A stretch of 64,000 nucleotides of DNA, taken from NCBI GenBank assembly GCA_965198865.1, contig CBDAQA010000010.1, forward strand, positions 86,765 to 150,764, in the 5' to 3' direction. A program made the translations under genes and the position numbers. How positions within the stretch are numbered: position 1 is the first letter of the stretch; every line of letters begins with the position of its first letter. The notes beneath the pieces are model-generated. The model saw only the letters and a list, made by a program, of their open reading frames with translations. It ran no database searches and had not been told where the DNA came from. Below are positions 34,786 through 44,170 of this stretch, piece by piece. Origin of the DNA: CBDAQA01 sp965198865 (lineage in GTDB: Bacteria; Planctomycetota; Phycisphaerae; Tepidisphaerales; Tepidisphaeraceae).

Positions 34786-35453
34786 GGTCGAAGTGCAGCG
34801 GCGCGCAACAGACCATCGGCCCATTGCGAATCGTCCTCGCCCAGCGGCGGGTGACAACCACGAGCGTACAGCGCCCGCCAGCTGCGGCGGCCGTCCCACA
34901 CTTGGTCAATCAGCGATTGCAGGTCCAGCACAACGTCCGCCTCACGTTGCCGCAGAGGGATCCTGAACTTCGGAAGTCGACTGCGAAGCGGCAGGGGGTA
35001 AAGCTCTATTGTTCCTCCGCTCGATGCTCGTGTGACGGCCACGCGATACTCCGCTGACGCGATGGCGTCCGGCAGTGATGCTCGCGGTGATGGCACGACC
35101 GGATCGCCCGTCCGGACGAGATCGATCTCGACCAAGTTGAAGCCGTCGGCCCGCGCCCAGGCTCGCCGTCGCTCATACGCCGCCCGGCCCGGTCCATGCA
35201 CGCGGTTCCACGGGTTGACGAACGTGATCGCCGTCACCGGCCGATCGTCAAGCAACGGCAAGACGTGAATGGAACGATCGGTGATCGGATCGTCGAGCCC
35301 CGGCAGCGGATACCGCTCGCAGTCGATCTCCGCCGCCAAGTCGTCCGGCAAAATCCGGTTGAGCGCGTCGGCGGCATGGACGATCAGCCGCGTGCAGCTG
35401 TCGCCCCACTTCAGTTCCATGTAGGGGTCCATCCCTGGGAATGGGCTTGGCAT
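34782..35453 (-). CDS. DUF4058 protein (copy 2, shorter)
   Basis: 223 residues from an ATG at 35453. It begins MPSPFPGMDPYMEL, the hallmark DUF4058 start, and keeps VTAITFVNPWNRVHGPGRAA, DGFNLVEIDLVRTGD and LPKFRIPLRQREADVVLDLQ. It lacks much of the N-terminal half of copy 1 (the region around the DVRVVE strand), so it may be a shortened paralog. The start lies two bases after the stop of copy 1. DUF4058 is abundant in planctomycetes and cyanobacteria and has no established function. Confidence 0.85.
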   Translation of the reverse strand: MPSPFPGMDPYMELKWGDSCTRLIVHAADALNRILPDDLAAEIDCERYPLPGLDDPITDRSIHVLPLLDDRPVTAITFVNPWNRVHGPGRAAYERRRAWARADGFNLVEIDLVRTGDPVVPSPRASLPDAIASAEYRVAVTRASSGGTIELYPLPLRSRLPKFRIPLRQREADVVLDLQSLIDQVWDGRRSWRALYARGCHPPLGEDDSQWADGLLRAAALRP

Positions 35454-35455
35454 GA

Positions 35456-36271
35456 TCACCCCTCTCGCTGCCGCCGCCCCGCCGCACGCAACAGTTCGTC
35501 CGCCCACACGGCTTCGTCGCCGGTCAGCGGTGGGTCGCATTCGACGGAGTAGTCCGTCTCTTCGACGTATCCTCCGTTTTGATATACGCGGTCGATCAGC
35601 GCCTGAAGATCGATCAGCGCGTCCGGCTCACCCGCTCGAAGGGGAATGGGAATAACGGGCAGGCGCTCGTCCAATCGGATCGGGTACAGCTCACCCTTCG
35701 CATCGGGAGCGGAGCGCCTCACGCTGACGCGATAGGTGGTGTGGAAGGTCTCGGGCACCAGGTACTCGTCAAGCATGGTGACCCAATTTCCAGCCCTGAC
35801 CAAGTCGACCTCGACGAGGCTGGCGTCGCTTCGCACGAACTCGGCACGCTTTCGCAGGTAGGCGCGTCGGCCCGCGCCCTCGACCTGGTTCGCCGGGCTG
35901 ACGACCTCAATCGCCGTTACGATACGCCCACCCTTGGCATCCATGATCTGGATGTACCCCTCGATGATCGGGTCGGTCACGAATTCAAGCAGCACTGGCT
36001 GAGCAGCCACCAGCGCCCCTCCCCGCCCCTCTATTGTCACCGTCGGCCGTAGACGCGATGACCGAGGCCTCTCAACGACCCGTACGTCTGGCTTGCGGAC
36101 GAGGGAGTCGTATCCGCCCGTGTCAACGTAGACCCGCTGCTCGCGCCGCGCGAACAGGCCTGGCGGAAGGTGAGGAAGCAGTGCGTCGCGCAAATAAGTG
36201 ATCAGGGTGCCATGGACATCCTCCCACGAGTCCTCAAGGTACGGGTCCATTCCAGGAAACGGGCTGGGCAT
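35456..36271 (-). CDS. DUF4058 protein (copy 1)
   Basis: 271 residues from an ATG at 36271. It starts MPSPFPGMDPYLEDSWEDVH and keeps RKPDVRVVERP, IVTAIEVVSPANQVEGAGRR, ASLVEVDLVRAGNW and LPVIPIPLRAGEPDALIDLQ. The acidic residues in DVRVVE and AIEVVSPAN resemble a restriction-endonuclease-like core, but this is only a resemblance. It is divergent from fumC with about 73 bases between the starts. Confidence 0.88.
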   Translation of the reverse strand: MPSPFPGMDPYLEDSWEDVHGTLITYLRDALLPHLPPGLFARREQRVYVDTGGYDSLVRKPDVRVVERPRSSRLRPTVTIEGRGGALVAAQPVLLEFVTDPIIEGYIQIMDAKGGRIVTAIEVVSPANQVEGAGRRAYLRKRAEFVRSDASLVEVDLVRAGNWVTMLDEYLVPETFHTTYRVSVRRSAPDAKGELYPIRLDERLPVIPIPLRAGEPDALIDLQALIDRVYQNGGYVEETDYSVECDPPLTGDEAVWADELLRAAGRRQREG

Positions 36272-36344
36272 CGGCGTCTTCTCCGTCGGGCGGCCGGGCA
36301 GTATACCATCCGCCGACAGACCCCGTACCGGAGCGAGCACGACG

Positions 36345-37763
<1,419 letters not shown>

Positions 37764-37818
37764 GGGGAGCAGCGGAGCAGGGCGGCCTTGCTCTTCGCCT
37801 CTTTCCCCCTGCTGATCT

Positions 37819-38187
37819 TCACCTCTGCTCTTCCCTCTTCGACGCGGTGAACCCGACGCCCCTCACGCGTGCCCGGGCCAATCGTCGACGGGCACCCTCA
37901 GACTGCTTCCGCACCCACGCCGCCACCTCGGGCCGGTTCAGATGCGACCCCTTCGCCCGCACCATCTCGCGGACGTAGATGCCCAGCACGGCCGGCGACC
38001 ACGGGCGCTCCCTGCGGGCCAGCGTGGCCGCCACCAGCGGGTCGGCCAGGGTCGGGTCGATCACCGGTGGACCGCCGGTCAGGGCCGCGTACAGCGTCAG
38101 GTCGGCCGGCAGGTGGTGGGCGAGCCGGCCCATGCGGGTCGGGCCGTCCGCGGCGGCGGGATCGCGGGGCGACTGCGGGTCGTTCAT
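37819..38187 (-). CDS. Small hypothetical protein
   Basis: 122 residues from an ATG at 38187, with GGAG seven bases upstream. It has a Pro/Asp-rich N-terminus, then TLYAALTGGPPVIDPTLADP, RERPWSPAVLGIYVREMVRA and a basic C-terminus. No family recognised. It is convergent with fumC, 55 bases apart. The start site and codon pattern support a real gene. Confidence 0.6.
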   Translation of the reverse strand: MNDPQSPRDPAAADGPTRMGRLAHHLPADLTLYAALTGGPPVIDPTLADPLVAATLARRERPWSPAVLGIYVREMVRAKGSHLNRPEVAAWVRKQSEGARRRLARARVRGVGFTASKREEQR

Positions 38188-38456
38188 CGGGGCTCCGGGA
38201 ATGGAACGGTGCGACGCCGCCGCTCGGGCGGCGAATCGGACGTCACACCTGATCTATCCGCCCACGGGTTATCATTCCTTGAACTTCGGCCCCTCGCGCC
38301 GGTTACCGGACCCACCATCCGCACGAGCGCGACGCGCCACCCCGTCCCAGCCGCCGGCGGGAGCCAGCGGATCGCTTGCGAACCAGCGCCACCGCGATGC
38401 CCAGCGGTCCGCCGGCTTCCGCCCGCGGCTTGAACGGTGGGTCGTCCGGGAACTCT
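38188..38456. other. Intergenic gap with no feature seen
   Basis: About 270 bases between the small hypothetical and the end of the protease gene. It should contain the promoter of the small gene. No repeat or RNA gene noticed. Confidence 0.4.
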
Positions 38457-41400
38457 TCAGGCCAGGGACCGGCGCGCGTGCTTCCGCAGCTCGTCCACCA
38501 CGTCGCTCGCCGAGGACGGCGGGGCCGAGATCGGCGGCGACGCCGCGAACGGCGACGCCGGGCGGAACGCCGCGGCCACCACGCGGTTCGACGCCGCGCT
38601 TGCCGACGGCTTCGTGACCGCCTGCGCGACGACCATTGGCGAGACCGGCTCGACCGCCGCAGTCGCAACAGCGGCCGGCGCGGCGAACGCGCTGTCGATC
38701 AGCGCGTAGTCGTTGCCGTCGATGGCCCCGTCGTAGTTGAAGTCACCGTTCGCCCAGCCGGTCAGCTTGCCGGCGGAGATGAAGCCGACGTCGACCCGCG
38801 TGTAGTCGGCGATGTTGACCACGCCGTCGAGGTTGGCGTCGCCGTACAGCGTGCTGCGGATCAGCACGTCGGTCGCCACGACGGCCTGCTTGTCGAACGT
38901 GGTGTAGAGCGCGGTCCCCGCCACGTTGACGTTCGGCGCGATGGCGAGCGCCGTGTGGTGCGACGCGTCGCCCGCGGCGGCGGACGAGTCGATGCCGGTG
39001 CCGGTCCACGCCCCGCTGGCGTCGCCCGATTTCAGCAGTGCGGTCAGCGCCGATAGGCCGCCGTTGTGGACGATCAGGTCGTTCCCGCCCAGGTCGAGTC
39101 GGCCGGCGTCGGCGAGCGACGACACGACCAGCGCCCAGCGGTCGGTCGCGGCCGCCGCGGTCTTCACGGCGACGGTCGCGCCGGCGGCCACGGTCAGGCC
39201 GAACAGCGAGATCGCCCCCTGCCCGCTGCCGGCCGCGGGGGCGGCGAACGTGTAGGTGCCGCCGTTCACGCTCAGCGTGTCGGCCGACGACGGGCCGCCG
39301 CCGGTCGTTCCATTGAACGCCAGCGTCGCCGGCCCGCCGGGCTGCGCTGCCTGCGTGAGCGCATCGGCCCCGCCGTCGCCGTTGACGACGATGGCGGTCA
39401 TGCCGCTGTAGGCGAACGACGATCCGTTGACGGCCACGGCCGTCCCGCCCACGGCGACCGCGTCGGCGGCCGTGGTGCCGGTGACGGTCAGTGCGTCCGC
39501 CCCCCCGCCGCCGGCGACGGTGAGCCCGCCCGCGGGCACCGGCGTCGCGCCGCCGCTGAAGTCGACGTTCACCGCGTCGGTCCCCGCGCCGGTGTTCAGG
39601 GCCAGCGCGCCCAGCGACGCGTAGGCCAGCGTGTAGAGCGGCGCGGCGGCGTTGTTCACGTAGACCAGCAGGTTCGCGCCGCTGCGGACCAGCCGGATCA
39701 CGTCGTTGCCGCTCGTGCCGCTGATCGTGTTCGCCGCCGTGGTGGCGGTCGCCGTCCCGCTCACGGTGCCGGCCGTGGCGCGGACCGTGGCGGTGCCGCT
39801 GGCGCCGGCGGTGTACAGGCCGGCGCTGCTGATGGTCCCGGCGCCGGCGGCGACCGTCCAGGCGAACGTGGGCTGCGCCGCCAGCGCGATGCCGAACTGG
39901 TCGTAGGCGACGGCCGTGAACTGCTGCTTCGCGCCGGCCACCAATGTGGCCGAGGCGGGCGACACGACGACGGCCGTCAGCGTCTGGGTCACCGTGACGG
40001 CGACCGAGCTGGTCACGGTCGACCCGCTCGCGTCGGCGATGGTCACGGCGAACACGTAAGCCCCCGCCTGGTGGAACGTCGCCGTTGTCCCCTTGGCTCC
40101 GTTGGTGCCGTTGACGGAGAAGGTCGGCGTCGCCGCACCGCTGGGGGCCGCGGTGGCCGACCAGGTGTAGGTCAGCGTCGGCTCGCCGTTGTCGTCGGCG
40201 CCGAGCACCGACAGGGCGGCCGTCGTGCCGGTGACCGGGTTCGGCGTGGCGTCGGCGGCGCGGGCGACGGTGGGGCCGATGACGACGTGGTCCAGCGTGG
40301 CGGTGTCCAGCGCGGACGCGGTCCCGCTGGTGTCCATCAGGCCGACGTAGACCGTCCCGGTCATCGCGACGGTGGCCGACCCGACCGCGTGCCACGTGGT
40401 GCCGTCGGACGAGTCGTAGCCGGTGAACAGGTCGCCGGCGCGGACCAGCTTGACGTAGTACGGGGCCGCGTACGACGGGTTGGGAAGGAAGCCCGTCGTG
40501 CCGCCGTCGGTCGTCGTGCGGTAGACGAACTCGGGACCCTGGGTGGCGGTCATGGCCATCGTGGCCTGGACCGACCCGGCCGCCAGCGAGGCGCGGATCA
40601 TCACGCCCGCCAGGGCGGTCGCGGCCGTGTCCTGCAGGCTGGCCACGCGGGCGACGATCGTGCCGTCGCCGGCCAGCGTTTGGTAGACGTAGTGGAGCTG
40701 GTCGGACCCGATGACATCGCCGCCCCCCCCGGCCAGCGCGAACGTGCCGGACGCGTCGTACGCCGACCCGGCCAGCGCCGGCGCGCCGACGTCGGCCGAC
40801 GTCCACGGCGACGAGACGACGTACACGTCCTCCGTCGCCGCCACCGACCCGGCCGTCGCCTGCACCAGGGCCAGCGTGCCGGTGCCCGGCGTGGTGTACA
40901 GGCCCGACGTGGCCATCGTCCCACCGCCGGAGAGCAGCAGCCAGGTGACGGCGACCGGGCTGGCCATCGCGTTGCCGAACTGGTCGTTCTGGACGGCCGA
41001 GAACTGCTGCGTCTGACCGGCGGTGAGGTTCGGGTCCGGCGGCGAGAGGGCCAGGGCCGTCAGCGCCTGGGCGACGGTGACGGTGACGCCGCTGGTCGTG
41101 GTCAGGCCGGCCGCGTCGGTCAGGGTGACGCTGAACCCGTAGGTGCCGGCCCTGGTGAACGTGGCGGTGGTCGACTTGGCGCCGTTGGTGCCGTTGACGG
41201 AGAAGGTCGGGGCGGCCGCGCCGGCCGGCGTCGCCGTGGCGGCCCAGGCGTAGGTGAGCGACGACTCGCCCTCGCCGTTGGTGCCCAGCACGGACAGGTT
41301 CGTCGTGGTCGTCGACGTCGGGTTCGGCGTCGCCGTCGCCGGGGTGACGACGGTCGGCGCCGTGGCCGAGGCGTTGGCGTGGAAGCCGAGGTCGACCGTC

Positions 41401-42866
41401 TGCGTGGCGTCGTAGCTGGTGGCGAACGTGGTGGCGGTCGATGCGGCCGGATACCCGACGGGGGACGAGGTCAGCCGGACGGCACCCGTCAGCCCGCCCA
41501 GCACGTCGGTGAACGTGTAGATGCCGTTGGCGGCGGTGGTGGTGGTCGGCTCGCCGGCGTCGAGCACGCCGTCGTCGTTGGTGTCGAGGTAGACCGTCGC
41601 GCCGGCCAGGGCTTGATCGAGGCCGTCGAACGTGCCGTCGTCGTTCGCGTCGGCGAAGGCCCGGCCGGACACGGTGTCTGCGCCGGCGAGGTCGGCGAGC
41701 AGCCTGCTGGCGATGGGCGTGCCCAGGCCGGTCGCGAGGTCGTACCCGGGCTCGGCGGGGTTGCCGGCGGCGCCGGTGGTGATGTCGTGGAAGTCGGCGC
41801 TGGGCAGCGTGTAGAGCCGGGGCAGCGTCTGCGTGTAGCCGTCCATCGACGTCAGGCCGGCGTCGACGCGGCCCTGGTCGACGACGGCGATCAGGCCGGC
41901 CCAGAGCGGGGTCGACAGGCTGGTCCCGCCGATGATGGCCGACCACGGCGTGGCGGCGGCGTTGCTGGTCGTGTTGTAGACCGCCACGCCGGTGCTGGGG
42001 GCGGCGTCCATCGACACGTCGGGCGTGGCCCGGTACTGCGTGGAGTAGGGGGCCGCCTTGACGGCCTGGTAGGCGGGCTGCGGCTCGTCGGTGGCGAGCC
42101 CGCCGCCGGCGCTGCTCCAAGTGGTCTCGCTGCCGTAGTTGGAGCCGCTGAGCGTGAGGGCGGTCCCGCCGACGCTGACCACGCTGACCGACTGGCCCGG
42201 CTCGGCGACGTCGGTCGGGCTGTCGCCGGACGCGCCCAGGAACGTCACGCCGGTGTGGCCCGCGGGGGTGTCGTAGAAGCTGTCGGCCTGGTTGCCGGAG
42301 ATGTTGTAGCTGACGGAGACGACCGACACGCCGGGCGTGTTCTTCGCCGTGGTCATGGCGGTGTAGAGGCTGCCCTCGAACAGGATGATGCTCGCGCCGG
42401 GCGCCATCACGTGGGCCCACTCGACGTCGAGGGCGGCCTCGCCGGCGTTGCCGGTGGCGGGCAGCGGGCTGGCGGCGCCGGAGGCGTTGAGCTTCTGGAA
42501 GCTGGGCGGGGCGGGCAAGCCCCAGTAGGCGTCGAAGGCGGCGAGGTCCGACGCGGCCGTCGGGTAGTCACCGCTGCCGACGATGGCGATCGTCTGGCCG
42601 GCCCCATCGCCCTGGATGCCGCCGAAGGTGACGTTGCTGTTCCCCACCGGCCCCAGCCCGTACGCCGACCGCATCTTGGCCGGCGTGAGCGGCGCGCCGC
42701 TGGGCGAGCTGTAGCCCTGGGGCGTGGCGAGGTTCGACGCGAGCACGACGAGCGGTGCCGCCTCGACCGTCGCGGCGAGGTACAGCCGGCGCTCGATCGC
42801 CTCGGCGACCGGTGCCGGTCGACGGGCCGACCCGACGGCGGGTCGCTTCGACTTTCGCGTGGTCAT
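38457..42866 (-). CDS. Giant secreted S53 (sedolisin) serine-carboxyl protease with dockerin-like C-terminus
   Basis: 1,469 residues from an ATG at 42866; a longer in-frame extension is read from the neighbouring repeat. The N-terminal EAIERRLYLAAT is a LEPR-XLL variant. The S53 domain (about 65-420) has the catalytic Glu143 and Asp147 (GEAALDVEW), Asp215 (GASGDSPTD), Ser316 (GGTSLSTPLWAG) and the calcium site region near PGYDLATGLGTP. There is no long prodomain, unlike classical sedolisins. Then an SdrD-B-like module (GRAFADANDDGTFDGLDQAL), several Ig-like domains, concanavalin-like and hemagglutinin-like repeats. At about 1340-1400, two dockerin-like calcium repeats (YGDANLDGVVNIADYTRVD, GDFNYDGAIDGNDYALID). 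Likely an extracellular protease. Confidence 0.88.
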   Translation of the reverse strand: MTTRKSKRPAVGSARRPAPVAEAIERRLYLAATVEAAPLVVLASNLATPQGYSSPSGAPLTPAKMRSAYGLGPVGNSNVTFGGIQGDGAGQTIAIVGSGDYPTAASDLAAFDAYWGLPAPPSFQKLNASGAASPLPATGNAGEAALDVEWAHVMAPGASIILFEGSLYTAMTTAKNTPGVSVVSVSYNISGNQADSFYDTPAGHTGVTFLGASGDSPTDVAEPGQSVSVVSVGGTALTLSGSNYGSETTWSSAGGGLATDEPQPAYQAVKAAPYSTQYRATPDVSMDAAPSTGVAVYNTTSNAAATPWSAIIGGTSLSTPLWAGLIAVVDQGRVDAGLTSMDGYTQTLPRLYTLPSADFHDITTGAAGNPAEPGYDLATGLGTPIASRLLADLAGADTVSGRAFADANDDGTFDGLDQALAGATVYLDTNDDGVLDAGEPTTTTAANGIYTFTDVLGGLTGAVRLTSSPVGYPAASTATTFATSYDATQTVDLGFHANASATAPTVVTPATATPNPTSTTTTNLSVLGTNGEGESSLTYAWAATATPAGAAAPTFSVNGTNGAKSTTATFTRAGTYGFSVTLTDAAGLTTTSGVTVTVAQALTALALSPPDPNLTAGQTQQFSAVQNDQFGNAMASPVAVTWLLLSGGGTMATSGLYTTPGTGTLALVQATAGSVAATEDVYVVSSPWTSADVGAPALAGSAYDASGTFALAGGGGDVIGSDQLHYVYQTLAGDGTIVARVASLQDTAATALAGVMIRASLAAGSVQATMAMTATQGPEFVYRTTTDGGTTGFLPNPSYAAPYYVKLVRAGDLFTGYDSSDGTTWHAVGSATVAMTGTVYVGLMDTSGTASALDTATLDHVVIGPTVARAADATPNPVTGTTAALSVLGADDNGEPTLTYTWSATAAPSGAATPTFSVNGTNGAKGTTATFHQAGAYVFAVTIADASGSTVTSSVAVTVTQTLTAVVVSPASATLVAGAKQQFTAVAYDQFGIALAAQPTFAWTVAAGAGTISSAGLYTAGASGTATVRATAGTVSGTATATTAANTISGTSGNDVIRLVRSGANLLVYVNNAAAPLYTLAYASLGALALNTGAGTDAVNVDFSGGATPVPAGGLTVAGGGGADALTVTGTTAADAVAVGGTAVAVNGSSFAYSGMTAIVVNGDGGADALTQAAQPGGPATLAFNGTTGGGPSSADTLSVNGGTYTFAAPAAGSGQGAISLFGLTVAAGATVAVKTAAAATDRWALVVSSLADAGRLDLGGNDLIVHNGGLSALTALLKSGDASGAWTGTGIDSSAAAGDASHHTALAIAPNVNVAGTALYTTFDKQAVVATDVLIRSTLYGDANLDGVVNIADYTRVDVGFISAGKLTGWANGDFNYDGAIDGNDYALIDSAFAAPAAVATAAVEPVSPMVVAQAVTKPSASAASNRVVAAAFRPASPFAASPPISAPPSSASDVVDELRKHARRSLA

Positions 42867-43000
42867 GCGGTGTCCATTTCGGGGCGACAGATCTGCGCCG
42901 CGGCCACGCGCGCACGGCGAGCCACGACGAGCAAGCCGCATCTTACCCTGAAGACCCATCGGACGAGAGCAAGACGGCCGGCACCCGCCGTTCTTAGCAC

Positions 43001-43224
43001 TACAGCGCAGGTTCATGGTCGGCCGGCGAGAAGGACGGCCACGAATTGCACGAATGCACACGAATCATGGAGACCGAAGACGAGCACAGCCGAGCCAACT
43101 GATCGGGCGATCGGCGGCTGAGGCGCGCTGGCCGGCCCGTCCTCATTGGTGTTGATTCGTGCCATTCGTGGCCGTTCTGCTTGCAGTCCGAACGGGGGGC
43201 GGGTCCCGACGAACCTGCGCTGTA
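43001..43224. mobile_element. MITE-like element, copy 2 (224 bp, TA-flanked)
   Basis: Same length as the element at 19609-19832 and its reverse complement with about 10 mismatches by eye. The ends are TACAGCGCAGGTTC and GAACCTGCGCTGTA, and the inverted pairing extends a few bases outward here (CAC/GTG). The 475-base gap between the protease and GH16 genes otherwise holds no gene. Confidence 0.8.
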
Positions 43225-43342
43225 GTGTTAGGAACGGTCGGGCCGGGCTCCGCCGCCACGCCGACGGCACCGACGCATAGGGGGCCGGCGGCGTCGCAAC
43301 GACGGGGGCGGCTGCAGCCTTGCGATGGGCACGCGATGCACT

Positions 43343-44143
43343 TCATGGCTTCTGGTACACGCGGACCCAGTCGACCAGCATCCGCATGGGCAGGTTCTTC
43401 GGGTCGATCGGCCGCCGCTTCACGTCCAGGGCGACGTTCAGCAGCAGGTACTGCGGCGCGTGGAACGTCTTGCCGTCGACGTTCAGCTTGGCGATGTCGA
43501 TCGTCTTCACCGGGCGGTCGTCGACGAAGAAGGCGAGCGTCTGGGGCGTCCAATCGACGGCGTAGACGTGGTAGGCGTCGGCGGGGTCGTCGACCACCAG
43601 CGACCCGCCGCTGGAGCCGTGCTTGCCGTCGCGGGCGAAGTGGACGGTCGACTTCACCAGCTTCGGGTCGTTGCCGCCCCACAGCTCCATGATGTCGATC
43701 TCGCCGCACTGGGGCCACCGCTCCTTGCCGTGCGTCGCGCCGAGCATCCAGATGGCGGGCCAGGCGCCGGGGGCGTTGGGGAGCTTGGCGCGCACCTCGA
43801 TCCGGCCGTAGAGCCAGTCGGCCTTCCCCTGGGTGATGACCGACGCCGACGTGAACTTGGCGGGGTCGGCCGGGTCGGTCCGGGCCTCGACCACGAGGTG
43901 GCCGTCCTCGACGCGGGCGTTCGCCAGGTCGTCCGTGTAGCGCTGCGGCTCGTGGTTGCGGACGAACCCCTTCTCGTAGGTCCACCTGGCCGGGTCGGGC
44001 CTGCCGGCGTAGTCGAACTCGTCGGACCAGACGAGCTTGTAGCCCGGCGGGGCGGACGGCGGCGCGGGGGCCGGCTCGGCGGCGCCGCACAGCGCGAGGG
44101 TGGCGGCACACAGGGCAATCGGGGTCCATCGCTGAAGTCGCAT
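43343..44143 (-). CDS. Secreted GH16 glycoside hydrolase (laminarinase/agarase-like)
   Basis: 266 residues from an ATG at 44143. A signal peptide covers about residues 1-22. The GH16 fold follows: LVWSDEFDYAGRPDPARWTY, GRIEVRAKLP, AIWMLGATHG, and the catalytic motif GEIDIMELWG with Glu148 as nucleophile and Glu153 as acid/base. The intact E-x-D-x-x-E pattern predicts activity on beta-1,3 or beta-1,4 linked glucans or galactans; the substrate cannot be fixed. It is the last gene of the polysaccharide locus on this strand, 27 bases after the DUF3472/PA14 gene. Confidence 0.92.
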   Translation of the reverse strand: MRLQRWTPIALCAATLALCGAAEPAPAPPSAPPGYKLVWSDEFDYAGRPDPARWTYEKGFVRNHEPQRYTDDLANARVEDGHLVVEARTDPADPAKFTSASVITQGKADWLYGRIEVRAKLPNAPGAWPAIWMLGATHGKERWPQCGEIDIMELWGGNDPKLVKSTVHFARDGKHGSSGGSLVVDDPADAYHVYAVDWTPQTLAFFVDDRPVKTIDIAKLNVDGKTFHAPQYLLLNVALDVKRRPIDPKNLPMRMLVDWVRVYQKP

Positions 44144-44170
44144 GGTTGGGGCCTGCCGGTTGAGGGTGGG

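Noticed and set aside
39066..43121. A plus-strand open frame opposite the S53 protease
   Set aside because: Antisense shadow; the minus strand has all catalytic motifs of a sedolisin.
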